Shown here one piece after another: positions 1 to 9,959 of a stretch of DNA of 64,000 nt. Below the pieces are notes generated by a model. That model saw only the letters and a list, made by a program, of their open reading frames with translations, did not search any database and had not been told where the DNA came from. The position numbers were made by a program, and so were the translations under genes. Where the stretch lies: positions 2,542,001 through 2,606,000 of the forward strand of contig JABTTW010000001.1 of assembly GCA_015075745.1 (NCBI GenBank), given 5' to 3'. The DNA is from Planctomycetia bacterium (lineage in GTDB: Bacteria > Planctomycetota > Phycisphaerae > UBA1845 > UTPLA1). Each line of letters starts with the position of its first letter. Position 1 is the stretch's first letter.

Positions 1-2
1 TG

Positions 3-3000
3 GTGGGTCGACTCCAGCAGCAGTATGACAAGCCGATAAAGCTCATTCCGCTCGGCGATGCCACCGGCCGGGTGAAGGTGATTGATATTCACGAGGGCGA
101 AGAGGACGATAGCGGCGTAAGCCCGTGCGTCCTCCCGATGAGCATGATCAACTCGCTTCAGTCGCTTTCGCTTGGGCAGTCAGATGCGAAGTCAGGTGAC
201 TCAGATCTGCTCGATCCGGCAGTGTGCCCGATCTGCCATCAGAGCCCCTGCACCCTTCCCGCTCAGTTGCTTCGCTCGCTTGATTCGGTATCGATGGCCG
301 GGTTCGACTCGCAGCCAGAAGAAGAAAAGCAGAGCGGCAAGCGCGAGTTCTCCACCGGCGAGCGGCAGCACAATCACCCGGTTGAGCCGAATGCCGAGGC
401 TTCAACCGATGAGGTCAACCAAGTCGAGATTCTCTACGATGCCGAAACCGGCAAGATCATTCTCAAGGGTCCCGAGGAGGAGCTTGAGAAGATCGAGCTG
501 ATGCTTGAGGATATCGAAGACGAAGAGCAGCCCACGGTCTTTCGCGTATTCCCGCTCAAGTACGCCGATGTCGTTACGGCGGCGCAGCTTCTCGAACAAG
601 TGTTCAACCAGGGCCAAGCCGTCGCCGCAGGTAGTCGCAGAGGTCGCGGCGCGCAGCAGCCGGCGCCGATGCCGGTCCCGCAGCCTCCGCCGCAGCCCGG
701 CCAGGGGGGCAAAGGCGGTCAGCCCAATCCGCAGCAGCAGCTTCAACAGTTGATGGCCCAGCAACAGGCCGCCCAACAGCAGGGGCCGTCGCGCGTCAAG
801 GTAGTGGCCGATCCGCGCACGAAGAGCCTGTTCGTCGCGGCGCTGCTTTCCGATGTGCCGCTCATCGTCGACGTGCTTCGCAAGATTGATGCCCCGACCG
901 ACGTCTTCGAGAAGACAATCAAAATCTTCCGACTGGAGAATCTCGATGCCACGCAGGTGGTCGAAAGCCTCAAGGAAGTCCTCGGGGTACAGAGTGCTGC
1001 AATTGCGCGCGGCGCTCCGCAGCGTGGCGGTCGGCCCGGTCAACCGCAACCCGGTCAGGACCAGCAGCAGATGCTTCAGCTTCAGAATGCCCAGGGTCAG
1101 TCGGTCGCCGTCTCGGCCGATGCCATTGAGCTTTCCGCCGAGGCCCAGACCAACAGCATCATCGCCAAGGCCCCGCCGGACACGCTCACGTTGATCGGCG
1201 ACCTCATCAAAGACCTCGAATCGCAGGACAACACAACCGTGACCGAGATGCGCCGAGTGCCGCTCAAGTTTGCCCGTGCAACCGATGTGGCCACGATCGT
1301 GAAGGAAGTCGCCACTCAGGTAACCCCGCGACGTGGCGGCAGCGGAAGATTTGGCGGTCGCAACGGCGGCGGCACGACTTCCAGCGGCGTCTCCGTCAAC
1401 GCGGATGCCCGAACGAATAGCGTCATCATCGCCGGGCAGTCCAAGGATGTTGACCGCGCTGCCAAGATCGTGGAGGACATGGATATCCCCGCCGACGGCG
1501 GCGCTATTCAACAGTTCGCCGTCAAGGGCAGTCCCAGCCAGATGGCCAACACGCTCAAGTCGCTCTTCTCGTCCGGCAGCCAGAACGACATCGTCATCAC
1601 CGGCGACGATTCCACCGGCACGCTGCTGGTGAAAGCCCCGCCGGCGCAGATGCAGGAGATCGCCGACCAGATCGCCAAGATGGACGAGAAGGTCGCCGAC
1701 ACCAAGGACATCAAGACCATCAAGCTGCTCGTCGCCGATGCCGAACAGGTCGCGCCCAAGTTGCAGGAAATCTTCCAGGCCCCGCGCACCGGCGGCGCCA
1801 AGCAGACGGTGAGCATCAAGGGCAACAAGAACAACAGCATGCTCTACGTCACCGGCGCAGACGAAGAGACCATGAAGCAGATCAAGGAAGTCGCCACGGG
1901 AATGGACCTTGCTCCCAGCGGCATCCAGGTTCGTCGCTTCCCGATGCAGAACGCATCCGCCGTCGAGATGAACACCCAGTTAACCGACATGCTCGCCAAG
2001 GCGAAGATGTCAGGTGGGCTTGAAGGCGTCAAACTCGACTTCGTCGGCGCCGTGCCCGACCCGCGCACCAATTCACTCATCGTGACCGGCGGGCCGATCA
2101 CGTTTCTCCTGATCGGCGACATTCTCAAGGAAGTGGACGTGGCATCGCCGCCGGACATCGCCCGCGACACGCGGACCTACGAACTGCCGATCTCGGTGGA
2201 CGTCAATCAGGTCGTGCAGAACATCCAGTCGCTGTTCGCCTCGGCCGCGTCGCAGAAGACCGGCTTGGAACCGCCGACCGTCGCAGCAAACGTCGCCGGC
2301 AATCTGGTCATTGTTACGGCCAATGGCAAACAGCACGAACAGATCAAGACCTCGGTGATCGACCCGATCATCACCGCCGTCGGCTCGTCGTTCGAGGACT
2401 ATCGCATCAACCTGAAGTTCATCCGCGCGGAGGATGCCGAGGCGACGCTTAAGAAGTTCATGGATCAGTGGTGGCAGTCGCGCGGCGGAAAGTTGCAGGA
2501 CCGCTTCGCCATCACCGCCGATCCCGGCAGCAACATTCTGCTCATCAACTGCACCCCGGCTACGAAGCAGATCATCGACAATCAGCTCGTTGAAATGGAC
2601 ATCGCCGGTGGCATCCCGGAGACGCGCACGATTCAGCTTCAGTTCGCCCGTGCCGATCAGGTCGCACCGGCCATGATGCAGACATTCCAGAGCAAGACGA
2701 CGGCCAACACCAAGGGTCAGTGGCCGGTCACCGTCATTGCCGAGGTCAATTCCAATTCGCTCGTTATCACGGCCAAGACCGACCTCTGGCCGGAAGTGGA
2801 GTTGCTTGTTAAGTCGCTCGACGTCCGCGACACGGCGGGCGAGCGCGAGCGCCGACTCTTCAAGTTGACCTACGCCGATCCCGGCTCGGTTTCGAATGCG
2901 ATTCGCCAGGCCTTCCAGCCGGTGGGCCGCACGCCGAGCCCGCGTGACATGGTCGCCACCGCCGACGACTGGACGACCGACAGCGTCGTGGTGACGGCGG

Positions 3001-6000
3001 CCAAAGACCTCATGCCGGAGATTGAATCGCTCGTCCTGAAGATGGACCAGCCCGGCGACGCGCTGCGGACCGAGCACGTCATTGAACTGACGAACACTAA
3101 CCCGCAGGACGTGGCGACGTCGCTCCAGCAGATTCTCGACGCGTCAAAGATGGGCCAAAGACAAAAGCCTCCGGCTCAGATTCGCGCCATCCCCGGTACG
3201 ACCAAGATCATCGCTTACGCCAACGAGGAGGAATTCGAGCAGATTTCTTCGTTGGTGGAGAAGATCGACCGTGCCGAGGGCGGCCGCGAAGTGCACACCG
3301 TGGTTTTGCCGGAACTCGTTCCGGCCAAAAACGTCGCCGAGGCGATCAAGCTGCTCTACGGCGGCGGCCAGGGCGGCCCGGGTGCCAAGGACATCAAGGC
3401 TGAGTATCACGAGCCGACCAACACGATCATGGTCTATGCCACTCAGGCCGAGTTCGACAAGATTAAAGAGCAGATCATCGACAAAATCTCCACTGTGCCG
3501 ACCATCGGTGCAATGAAAATTTACCAGATCGCACTTCACTACGCCGTCGCCGACGAACTCGCCAAGACCCTGCAAACCTTCTTCGATAAAAAGGCCGGCC
3601 TCAAGACCGGCGGACAGAGCAATCTGCCGCCGTGGATGCGCGGCAATGAGCCCCCGTCGAAGGCCGCGGACAATCAGGTCTCGATCATCGCCGAGCCGAC
3701 CAGCAACACGCTGCTTGTCTATTGCACGGACGCAACCAAGGCCCTGATCGACGACATCATCAAGGAGATCGATGTCGACCCGTCCACCGGCAGCATCATG
3801 GAAATGGTGCCGCTGAAGTTTGTCGACGCGACCGAAATGCTCGACATCCTCACCGAATACCTCAAGGTCGCCCAGCGCTCGCCGGACAGCGAGAACAAGC
3901 AATTCGTCCCCTGGTGGGCCGACCGCGAAGAAAAGACCGAGGAGAAGACCGTCCTCGCCGGCGGTATGCGCCTCAAGGCGATCGACTCCATGAATGCGAT
4001 CATCGTCGTCGGCAAGACCGACAGCGTCCGCGACGCCGTGGCGAAGATCAAGGAACTCGACATCGAACGGCCGGAAAGCGGCGATGCCCCGCAGCGCATT
4101 CAGCTTGCTTCCGCGAACGCGACCGAACTGACCGACACGCTCAACAAGGTCTTTAACGATCCCAACCTCGCGAAGTCCAAAGGCAAGAACTACGTCCCGC
4201 CGATCATCGTCGCCGAAGAGGCCACCAAGAGCCTGATCGTCCGCGCCAAGCCCAGCGACTTCAATCTCATCAAGAAGATGGCCGAGGGGCTGGACAAGGA
4301 AATGGAAGGCGACACCGGCGCCGGCGTTCGCGTCCTCTCCGTTCCCACCGGCCGCGACCTGGAAGAGCTTGCCCGTAACATCGAAAAGCGCATCAACGAC
4401 GCCGAAAACAATCGCCGCCAGACGCAGAGGGATTACAAGCCGAGTCTGGTGAGCATCGGCGCCGACCTGCGTTCCAGCGCGCTCGTCGTCGCCGGATCGA
4501 AGGGCAAGTACGAGGAGGTCAAGCAGCTTGTGATCGACCTCGTAAGCATGGCCCCGGCCGGCAACACCCAGCGCCGTGTCATCCCGTTGAAATCTCTCAG
4601 CCCGCAGGAGGCGAAGCAATTGATCGAGCAGTTCCAGCAGAGCGGTAAGGGTAAGTCGTCCGGCCCGCGCTCGGATGCGACATGGACCAATCAGCGGCGC
4701 TACGAGGCCCCACTTCAAAGGAAATCGCCGCGCCGCGCGATGGTCGCAGGTTCGATTCCTGTCTTCATGATGCAAGTCGCCCTTAGTAGCGCGATGGCGC
4801 AAGCTGATTCGCAGAAGCCAACGACCAAGCCGACCGGCCCGATGATCAGCACGATCCGCCCGCGCGTGGCCACGACGCAGCCCACCCTGGAGCCGCAGGC
4901 CACCGCCACCAGCCAGCCGCGCCCAGCCACGCCGGCGAGTCAGAGCGACCCGAAGAAAATCCTGGAGAGCCGCATCGCCGAGCAGGGCAAGCTCGATATC
5001 TCAAGAATGTCCGACTCCGCCAAAGAGGCCCTGGGTCGCAAGCTCTCCGGTGCGCCGATCTCCGTCGCCGAGGCCGGCTCAGAGACGATCGTCGTCGAGG
5101 CCTCCGATGAAGACATGGAAGTGCTTATTTCCATCCTTGAGATGCTCGATACGGCGATTCCTGACAAGCGCATCGAGTACGTCGCGCTTCAGAAAGCCAG
5201 CGCGCAGGACATCGCCAAGACCCTGACCGACGTATTCAGCAAGGTCGAGCAGAAGGGCGAACGCAAGGTCAAGCCCGAAGACAAGGTCGACATCATCGCC
5301 GACCCGCGCACCAACGGCCTCTACATCGCCGCGACCGAAGCGAAGATGCAAAAGGTCATGGACCTGATCGAGCAGAACGAAAAGGCCGCCGGCGCGATGC
5401 TCAAGCAGGTCAAGACCTTCGCCCTCAAAAATCGTCGCGTCTCCGAAGTCGGCGAAGTCCTTAAGAAGATGGTCTCGACCTACCTCTCACAAAAGGGGCT
5501 CGATCCGAAGTTGATCGGCGTTGAAATCGACCCGCAGACCAACAGTGTCTTTGTCACCGCAAACGAGACGGACCTCTCCTTCGTCACCCAGATCATCGAA
5601 GGCCTCGACGCCGCTCTCCCCCCTGCGGAGGAAGGCAAAGAGCAGCCCATCGGCGAAGCAGACGTGATGATTATCCCCCTGCGCATCGCCCAGGCCGACA
5701 CCCTCGGCACCCTGCTTAACGAACTCCTCAAAAAGGCCGGCACCGGCGACACGCCGATGAAGGACTTTATCCGCCGCTTCCGTCTGCTCGACGAGGCGGG
5801 CAATCCGCTCGCCACGGTCAATCTCGATCGGCCCATCGTCGTCTTCGGCGACAAGGACTCGAACTCGCTCATGATCGCCAGCACCCGGCAGAACTGCCTC
5901 ATCATGAAGCAGGTCGTCGCCGCCTTCGACAAGGAGCCTGCCCGCGCAGAAGTCGCCTACAAGGTCTTCACCCTCGCCAATGCCGACGCCACCGAGGTCG

Positions 6001-9000
6001 CCGAGCAGATCAACAAACTCCTGACCGACGGCGAGAAGCTCACCGCCCGGCCGGGCAAGAGCGAGGCCTCCGGCGTGCCCGACGGCGAAGCCGGCTCGCT
6101 CGTCTATCGGGCAGTCATCTCCGCCGATCCGCGGACGAATCAGGTCATGCTCGTCGGCCGGCCCGAGTCGCTTGAAGTCCTGTCCGACCTGGTGACGCGG
6201 CTGGACCAGAAGGGGCTGGACGTGATGCCCTTCGAGTTGGTCCGGCTGGAATATGCCAGCGTCTCGGCACTGGAGAAGGCCCTTTCGGAGATGATGAAAG
6301 AGCGCGCCGAGGCCCTTCCCAAGGGCACCTCGGCCAATGCCGGCAAGAGTGAAACGGTCATCATCAAGGGTCACCCGCAGTCCAAGTCTCTGATCATCGC
6401 CGCCAAGGCCAACCGCCTCGAAGAGCTCAAGGTCCTCATCAAGAAACTCGACATTCCCTCCACGCTTCTGATGGATGACATTCGCACCATCACCGTCAAG
6501 AACACCAACGCGACCGAGCTGGCCGACAAGCTGAAGGACCTCTGGGATCAACGGGCCAAGCAGCAGGATGAGGGCGACGGCTTCAAGCTGGAGACCCCCG
6601 CCATCGTCGCCGACGAGCGAAGCAACTCGCTGATCGTCGCCGCGGCCAAGGCCGACTTCGACGCGATCAAGAACGTGGTCGACAAGATCGAGGCGCTGGA
6701 GCTGAACCCAATGGCGAACATCTACGTCATCCGGCTGAAGTTCAATTCCGCCAAGCAGCTTCAGTCCGCCTTCCAGGCCCTCTTCGACAAGCGCGCCGAG
6801 ATGCGCACGGTCGAAGGCAAGAGCCGCCCCGAGGATAAGGTGGCCATCGAGATCGATGAGACGACCAACGCCATGCTCTTCGCCGGCTCGCGCGAGAACT
6901 ATGACGTGCTCATGCAGAAGGTCACGGAGCTGGATCAGGAACTGGGCGTCCCCGGCGTGGTCGAGTTTTTCGTCTGTGACAACGTCGGCGCCCACCGCGT
7001 CAAGGACACCATCGACGAGTTGTTCAAGGACAACGGCATCTACAAGCCGGGCGCCAGCAGCGACAGCGAGACCGCCAAGAAGCGCGACAAGGTGACGGTC
7101 AGCATCGACGATCGGTCGAACATGCTCCTCGTCTCGGCCTCCCCGGAGAACATGAACCTCATCCGCGAAGTCTACAAGCGGATGAACAGCGTCACGACGC
7201 CGTGGGACGTGGCCATCACCAAGATGGTCATTGTCGAGCACGGCGACTCGGTGAAGATCGCCGCACAGGTCGCGGACTATTTCAAGAAGCTCGACGAAAT
7301 CCGCGACACCGGCGGTTCCAGCGGAAGCAGCGGCGGCAGCAGCAAGTCCGGCTTCGGCATCACCGTCTTCGCCGATGAGCGAAGCAATCGCATCATCGTC
7401 GGCGGCACCAAGGACGGCATCGACGGCGCGGTCGAACTCATCAAGCGTCTCGACGTTCCGCCCGGCACGCCCGGCCAGCTCATGGAGGTCTATACCCTTC
7501 AGGAGGCACCGGCCGCAAAAATCGGCGAGATGATTAAGAAGGTCTTCGAAGAGCGCAACAAGCCGCGCGAAGGCGGCGGCGACACCGGCGTCCAGGTGCC
7601 CAACGTGACCGTCACGGTCGAGCCGGATAACGGCCGCAATGCCCTGCTCATCAATGCTTCAAGAGAAGATCATCTGCTCATCCGAGACCTGGTGACCCGT
7701 CTCGATCGGCCTTCGACCATCCTGCAAATGGCCCGTGTGATTGCCCTTGAAAAGGCGCCGGCCGAGCGCGTGAAAGAGATTCTCGAAGAGCTGTACAAGT
7801 CCGGCGAGTCCGGCGGCGAAGGTGGTTCCTCCGCCAAGTCGATTGGCGTCGTGGAAGACAAGCGGACCAATTCCGTCGTCGTCACCGCCGCGCCGGGCGA
7901 ATTGGAGAACATCGTTTCTCTCGTCAAGCGGCTCGATCAGACCGAGGTCAAGGGTCAGGTCGAAATCGGCATCTATCTCTGCGAAAACGAAGACGCCGAG
8001 AAGATGGCCGACGTTCTCAATCAGATCATGACCGGCGCGGCTGGTGAAGGCGGCAGCGGCGGCTCGTCCGCATCGGGCGATGATGCGAAGCGAACCCTCT
8101 CCTCCATTCTTGTCTCCTATGCAGACAAGGATCCGCAGGGCCGCGAGATTTTCCTGCGCACGATTCGCGAGAACGTGCAGATCACATTCAACGTTCGGAC
8201 CAACGCCATCGTCGCCGTAGCCCCGCCCCCGGCGCTTCGGCTCATCGAACAACTGGTCACCAAGCTGGACCAGATTCAAAAGCGCTCGGTGCTCGTCAAG
8301 GTGTTCATGCTGCGTAACGCCGACGCGACCAAGATGGTCGAACTGCTTACGGACATGTTCGCACAGGACGAAGGGGCCGAGGACCAGGCCGAATTCCAGC
8401 GTGATCGTTCCGTCGAAGTCGAGGGCGGCAGCACCTCCACCGGAGGCGCGCCCACCGCCGCCTCGCAGGAAGGCTCGTCGCGCAAGGGTACCTTCGGTCG
8501 CCCCAAGACCACCTTTGTGCCGGACGAGCGGACCAATTCACTGATCGTCGCCGGCTGGCCCGAGGATATCGACGTCGTCGCCGACGTGATCGACCAGCTC
8601 GACTCGCGGCCGATCCAGGACCGCGACAACTTCGTTTACACCCTGGTCAATCAGACCTCCGACGAGATGCAGGGCGCGCTCCAGGAATACTTCGATGCCG
8701 AGGTGCAGCGCCTCGAAAGCCTCGGCGAGACTGTCTCGCCGCAGCGCCTCATGGAGCAGGAAGTCTCCGTCATCTCCCATCCGGAGTCGAACCAGCTCGT
8801 TGTCTCGGCGAGCCCGCGCTACAAGCAGCAGGTCATCTCGCTGATCGAACAACTCGACATGGCCCCGCCGCAGGTGATGATCCAGGTGATGATCGCCGAA
8901 GTCTCGCTTGATGATCGCTTCGAGATGGGGCTGGAGTTTGCCCTTCAGGAACTCCGCTTCAGCGAGACCGCCGTCGCCGGGCCCAATGGCATTCTCCAGA

Positions 9001-9959
9001 GCAGCCACTTTGACGTCGTCGGCGGTACCGATCTCGGCGCCTCCGGCAGTGGACTGGGCGGATTCTCATTCACCATCACCGGTGAAGACTTCAACTTCCT
9101 CGTCCGCGCCCTCCAGGCCGACAGCCGCCTGGAAGTCATTCAGCGACCGATGATCATGTGCCAGGACAATCAGCAGGCCACGATCCAGATCGGTCAAAGC
9201 GTGCCCACGCCCAGCGGCGCACAGACCTTCGGCGGGCAGACTTCCACGCAGGTGCAATACCAGGAAGTCGGCGTGATCCTCAACGTCGAGCCGCACATCA
9301 ATCCTGATGGCTTTGTGTACATGCTCGTTGAGCCGGAAGTGTCCTCCATCACGGACTCCACGATTCAGATCGCCCCCGGCGCCTTCGCCCCGATCTTCAA
9401 CCGCCGAACCGCTTCAACGAATGTCGCGGTCAAGGATGGCGAAACGGTGGTCATCGGCGGTCTCATCACGACGACCGAGAACGAGTCCGAGAGCAAGGTT
9501 CCTCTCCTGGGCGATATTCCCGGGCTTGGCGTCCTTTTCCGCACGACCTCACGGACGAAGAATCGCACCGAATTGCTCATCGCCATGACACCGACGGTCG
9601 TCCGCACGGTGGAGGATGCCCGACGTATCTCCATCGAGAAGCGCGACGAGTCCGGCATCATCACCGACGAAATGAAACAGAGCGTCCTGATGGGTAAGCT
9701 GCAGGTCAAGGCCGAGTCGGCCGACGAGATCGACTCGCTCGAAGCCCCGCCGGAGCTGAGCCCCGACGCCCCGTTGCCGGAAGGCACTTACATGGAGGAC
9801 AGCGAAGTTCTTCCCGCCGAGCCGGTCAAGACGAAGGATCAGCCCGACAGCGACAAGCCCAAGTACGGCCCCGAGCCGCTCAAGTATGGCCCCATGGCGC
9901 CATCCGGCGAGGACATGGTCGCGCGGCGCACAACGAAAGAGTTGGAGGTCGGCCGATGA
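3..9959 (+). CDS. Giant secretin-family protein with about 31 tandem secretin N-domain (NolW-like) repeats; 5' end outside window
   Basis: The open frame runs from the window edge for 3318 codons, so the true start lies upstream. From about residue 177 to 2950 I count by eye 31 copies of a roughly 90-residue unit: a beta strand such as VFRVFPLKYADV, a helix, a variable Gly/Ser/Pro-rich loop, then a strand pair of the type ADPRTNSLIV and a helix ending in ...LD. This is the secretin N1/N3 (NolW) fold pattern. Residues about 2955-3200 are a secretin pore domain with the signature VPLLGDIPGLGVLF near residue 3166; a Pro/Lys-rich tail follows. GspD and PilQ usually carry one to four N domains, so this is extreme. 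Repeat 17 is split by an insertion of about 110 residues (about 1545-1655). Secretins form outer-membrane multimeric channels for type II secretion, type IV pili or phage export; I infer that class of role, with a very long periplasmic part. Confidence 0.85.
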   Translation: MGRLQQQYDKPIKLIPLGDATGRVKVIDIHEGEEDDSGVSPCVLPMSMINSLQSLSLGQSDAKSGDSDLLDPAVCPICHQSPCTLPAQLLRSLDSVSMAGFDSQPEEEKQSGKREFSTGERQHNHPVEPNAEASTDEVNQVEILYDAETGKIILKGPEEELEKIELMLEDIEDEEQPTVFRVFPLKYADVVTAAQLLEQVFNQGQAVAAGSRRGRGAQQPAPMPVPQPPPQPGQGGKGGQPNPQQQLQQLMAQQQAAQQQGPSRVKVVADPRTKSLFVAALLSDVPLIVDVLRKIDAPTDVFEKTIKIFRLENLDATQVVESLKEVLGVQSAAIARGAPQRGGRPGQPQPGQDQQQMLQLQNAQGQSVAVSADAIELSAEAQTNSIIAKAPPDTLTLIGDLIKDLESQDNTTVTEMRRVPLKFARATDVATIVKEVATQVTPRRGGSGRFGGRNGGGTTSSGVSVNADARTNSVIIAGQSKDVDRAAKIVEDMDIPADGGAIQQFAVKGSPSQMANTLKSLFSSGSQNDIVITGDDSTGTLLVKAPPAQMQEIADQIAKMDEKVADTKDIKTIKLLVADAEQVAPKLQEIFQAPRTGGAKQTVSIKGNKNNSMLYVTGADEETMKQIKEVATGMDLAPSGIQVRRFPMQNASAVEMNTQLTDMLAKAKMSGGLEGVKLDFVGAVPDPRTNSLIVTGGPITFLLIGDILKEVDVASPPDIARDTRTYELPISVDVNQVVQNIQSLFASAASQKTGLEPPTVAANVAGNLVIVTANGKQHEQIKTSVIDPIITAVGSSFEDYRINLKFIRAEDAEATLKKFMDQWWQSRGGKLQDRFAITADPGSNILLINCTPATKQIIDNQLVEMDIAGGIPETRTIQLQFARADQVAPAMMQTFQSKTTANTKGQWPVTVIAEVNSNSLVITAKTDLWPEVELLVKSLDVRDTAGERERRLFKLTYADPGSVSNAIRQAFQPVGRTPSPRDMVATADDWTTDSVVVTAAKDLMPEIESLVLKMDQPGDALRTEHVIELTNTNPQDVATSLQQILDASKMGQRQKPPAQIRAIPGTTKIIAYANEEEFEQISSLVEKIDRAEGGREVHTVVLPELVPAKNVAEAIKLLYGGGQGGPGAKDIKAEYHEPTNTIMVYATQAEFDKIKEQIIDKISTVPTIGAMKIYQIALHYAVADELAKTLQTFFDKKAGLKTGGQSNLPPWMRGNEPPSKAADNQVSIIAEPTSNTLLVYCTDATKALIDDIIKEIDVDPSTGSIMEMVPLKFVDATEMLDILTEYLKVAQRSPDSENKQFVPWWADREEKTEEKTVLAGGMRLKAIDSMNAIIVVGKTDSVRDAVAKIKELDIERPESGDAPQRIQLASANATELTDTLNKVFNDPNLAKSKGKNYVPPIIVAEEATKSLIVRAKPSDFNLIKKMAEGLDKEMEGDTGAGVRVLSVPTGRDLEELARNIEKRINDAENNRRQTQRDYKPSLVSIGADLRSSALVVAGSKGKYEEVKQLVIDLVSMAPAGNTQRRVIPLKSLSPQEAKQLIEQFQQSGKGKSSGPRSDATWTNQRRYEAPLQRKSPRRAMVAGSIPVFMMQVALSSAMAQADSQKPTTKPTGPMISTIRPRVATTQPTLEPQATATSQPRPATPASQSDPKKILESRIAEQGKLDISRMSDSAKEALGRKLSGAPISVAEAGSETIVVEASDEDMEVLISILEMLDTAIPDKRIEYVALQKASAQDIAKTLTDVFSKVEQKGERKVKPEDKVDIIADPRTNGLYIAATEAKMQKVMDLIEQNEKAAGAMLKQVKTFALKNRRVSEVGEVLKKMVSTYLSQKGLDPKLIGVEIDPQTNSVFVTANETDLSFVTQIIEGLDAALPPAEEGKEQPIGEADVMIIPLRIAQADTLGTLLNELLKKAGTGDTPMKDFIRRFRLLDEAGNPLATVNLDRPIVVFGDKDSNSLMIASTRQNCLIMKQVVAAFDKEPARAEVAYKVFTLANADATEVAEQINKLLTDGEKLTARPGKSEASGVPDGEAGSLVYRAVISADPRTNQVMLVGRPESLEVLSDLVTRLDQKGLDVMPFELVRLEYASVSALEKALSEMMKERAEALPKGTSANAGKSETVIIKGHPQSKSLIIAAKANRLEELKVLIKKLDIPSTLLMDDIRTITVKNTNATELADKLKDLWDQRAKQQDEGDGFKLETPAIVADERSNSLIVAAAKADFDAIKNVVDKIEALELNPMANIYVIRLKFNSAKQLQSAFQALFDKRAEMRTVEGKSRPEDKVAIEIDETTNAMLFAGSRENYDVLMQKVTELDQELGVPGVVEFFVCDNVGAHRVKDTIDELFKDNGIYKPGASSDSETAKKRDKVTVSIDDRSNMLLVSASPENMNLIREVYKRMNSVTTPWDVAITKMVIVEHGDSVKIAAQVADYFKKLDEIRDTGGSSGSSGGSSKSGFGITVFADERSNRIIVGGTKDGIDGAVELIKRLDVPPGTPGQLMEVYTLQEAPAAKIGEMIKKVFEERNKPREGGGDTGVQVPNVTVTVEPDNGRNALLINASREDHLLIRDLVTRLDRPSTILQMARVIALEKAPAERVKEILEELYKSGESGGEGGSSAKSIGVVEDKRTNSVVVTAAPGELENIVSLVKRLDQTEVKGQVEIGIYLCENEDAEKMADVLNQIMTGAAGEGGSGGSSASGDDAKRTLSSILVSYADKDPQGREIFLRTIRENVQITFNVRTNAIVAVAPPPALRLIEQLVTKLDQIQKRSVLVKVFMLRNADATKMVELLTDMFAQDEGAEDQAEFQRDRSVEVEGGSTSTGGAPTAASQEGSSRKGTFGRPKTTFVPDERTNSLIVAGWPEDIDVVADVIDQLDSRPIQDRDNFVYTLVNQTSDEMQGALQEYFDAEVQRLESLGETVSPQRLMEQEVSVISHPESNQLVVSASPRYKQQVISLIEQLDMAPPQVMIQVMIAEVSLDDRFEMGLEFALQELRFSETAVAGPNGILQSSHFDVVGGTDLGASGSGLGGFSFTITGEDFNFLVRALQADSRLEVIQRPMIMCQDNQQATIQIGQSVPTPSGAQTFGGQTSTQVQYQEVGVILNVEPHINPDGFVYMLVEPEVSSITDSTIQIAPGAFAPIFNRRTASTNVAVKDGETVVIGGLITTTENESESKVPLLGDIPGLGVLFRTTSRTKNRTELLIAMTPTVVRTVEDARRISIEKRDESGIITDEMKQSVLMGKLQVKAESADEIDSLEAPPELSPDAPLPEGTYMEDSEVLPAEPVKTKDQPDSDKPKYGPEPLKYGPMAPSGEDMVARRTTKELEVGR

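Noticed and set aside
5487-7241. 584-codon minus-strand frame inside the giant secretin gene
   Set aside because: Shadow frame; the plus-strand repeats continue without break through it.
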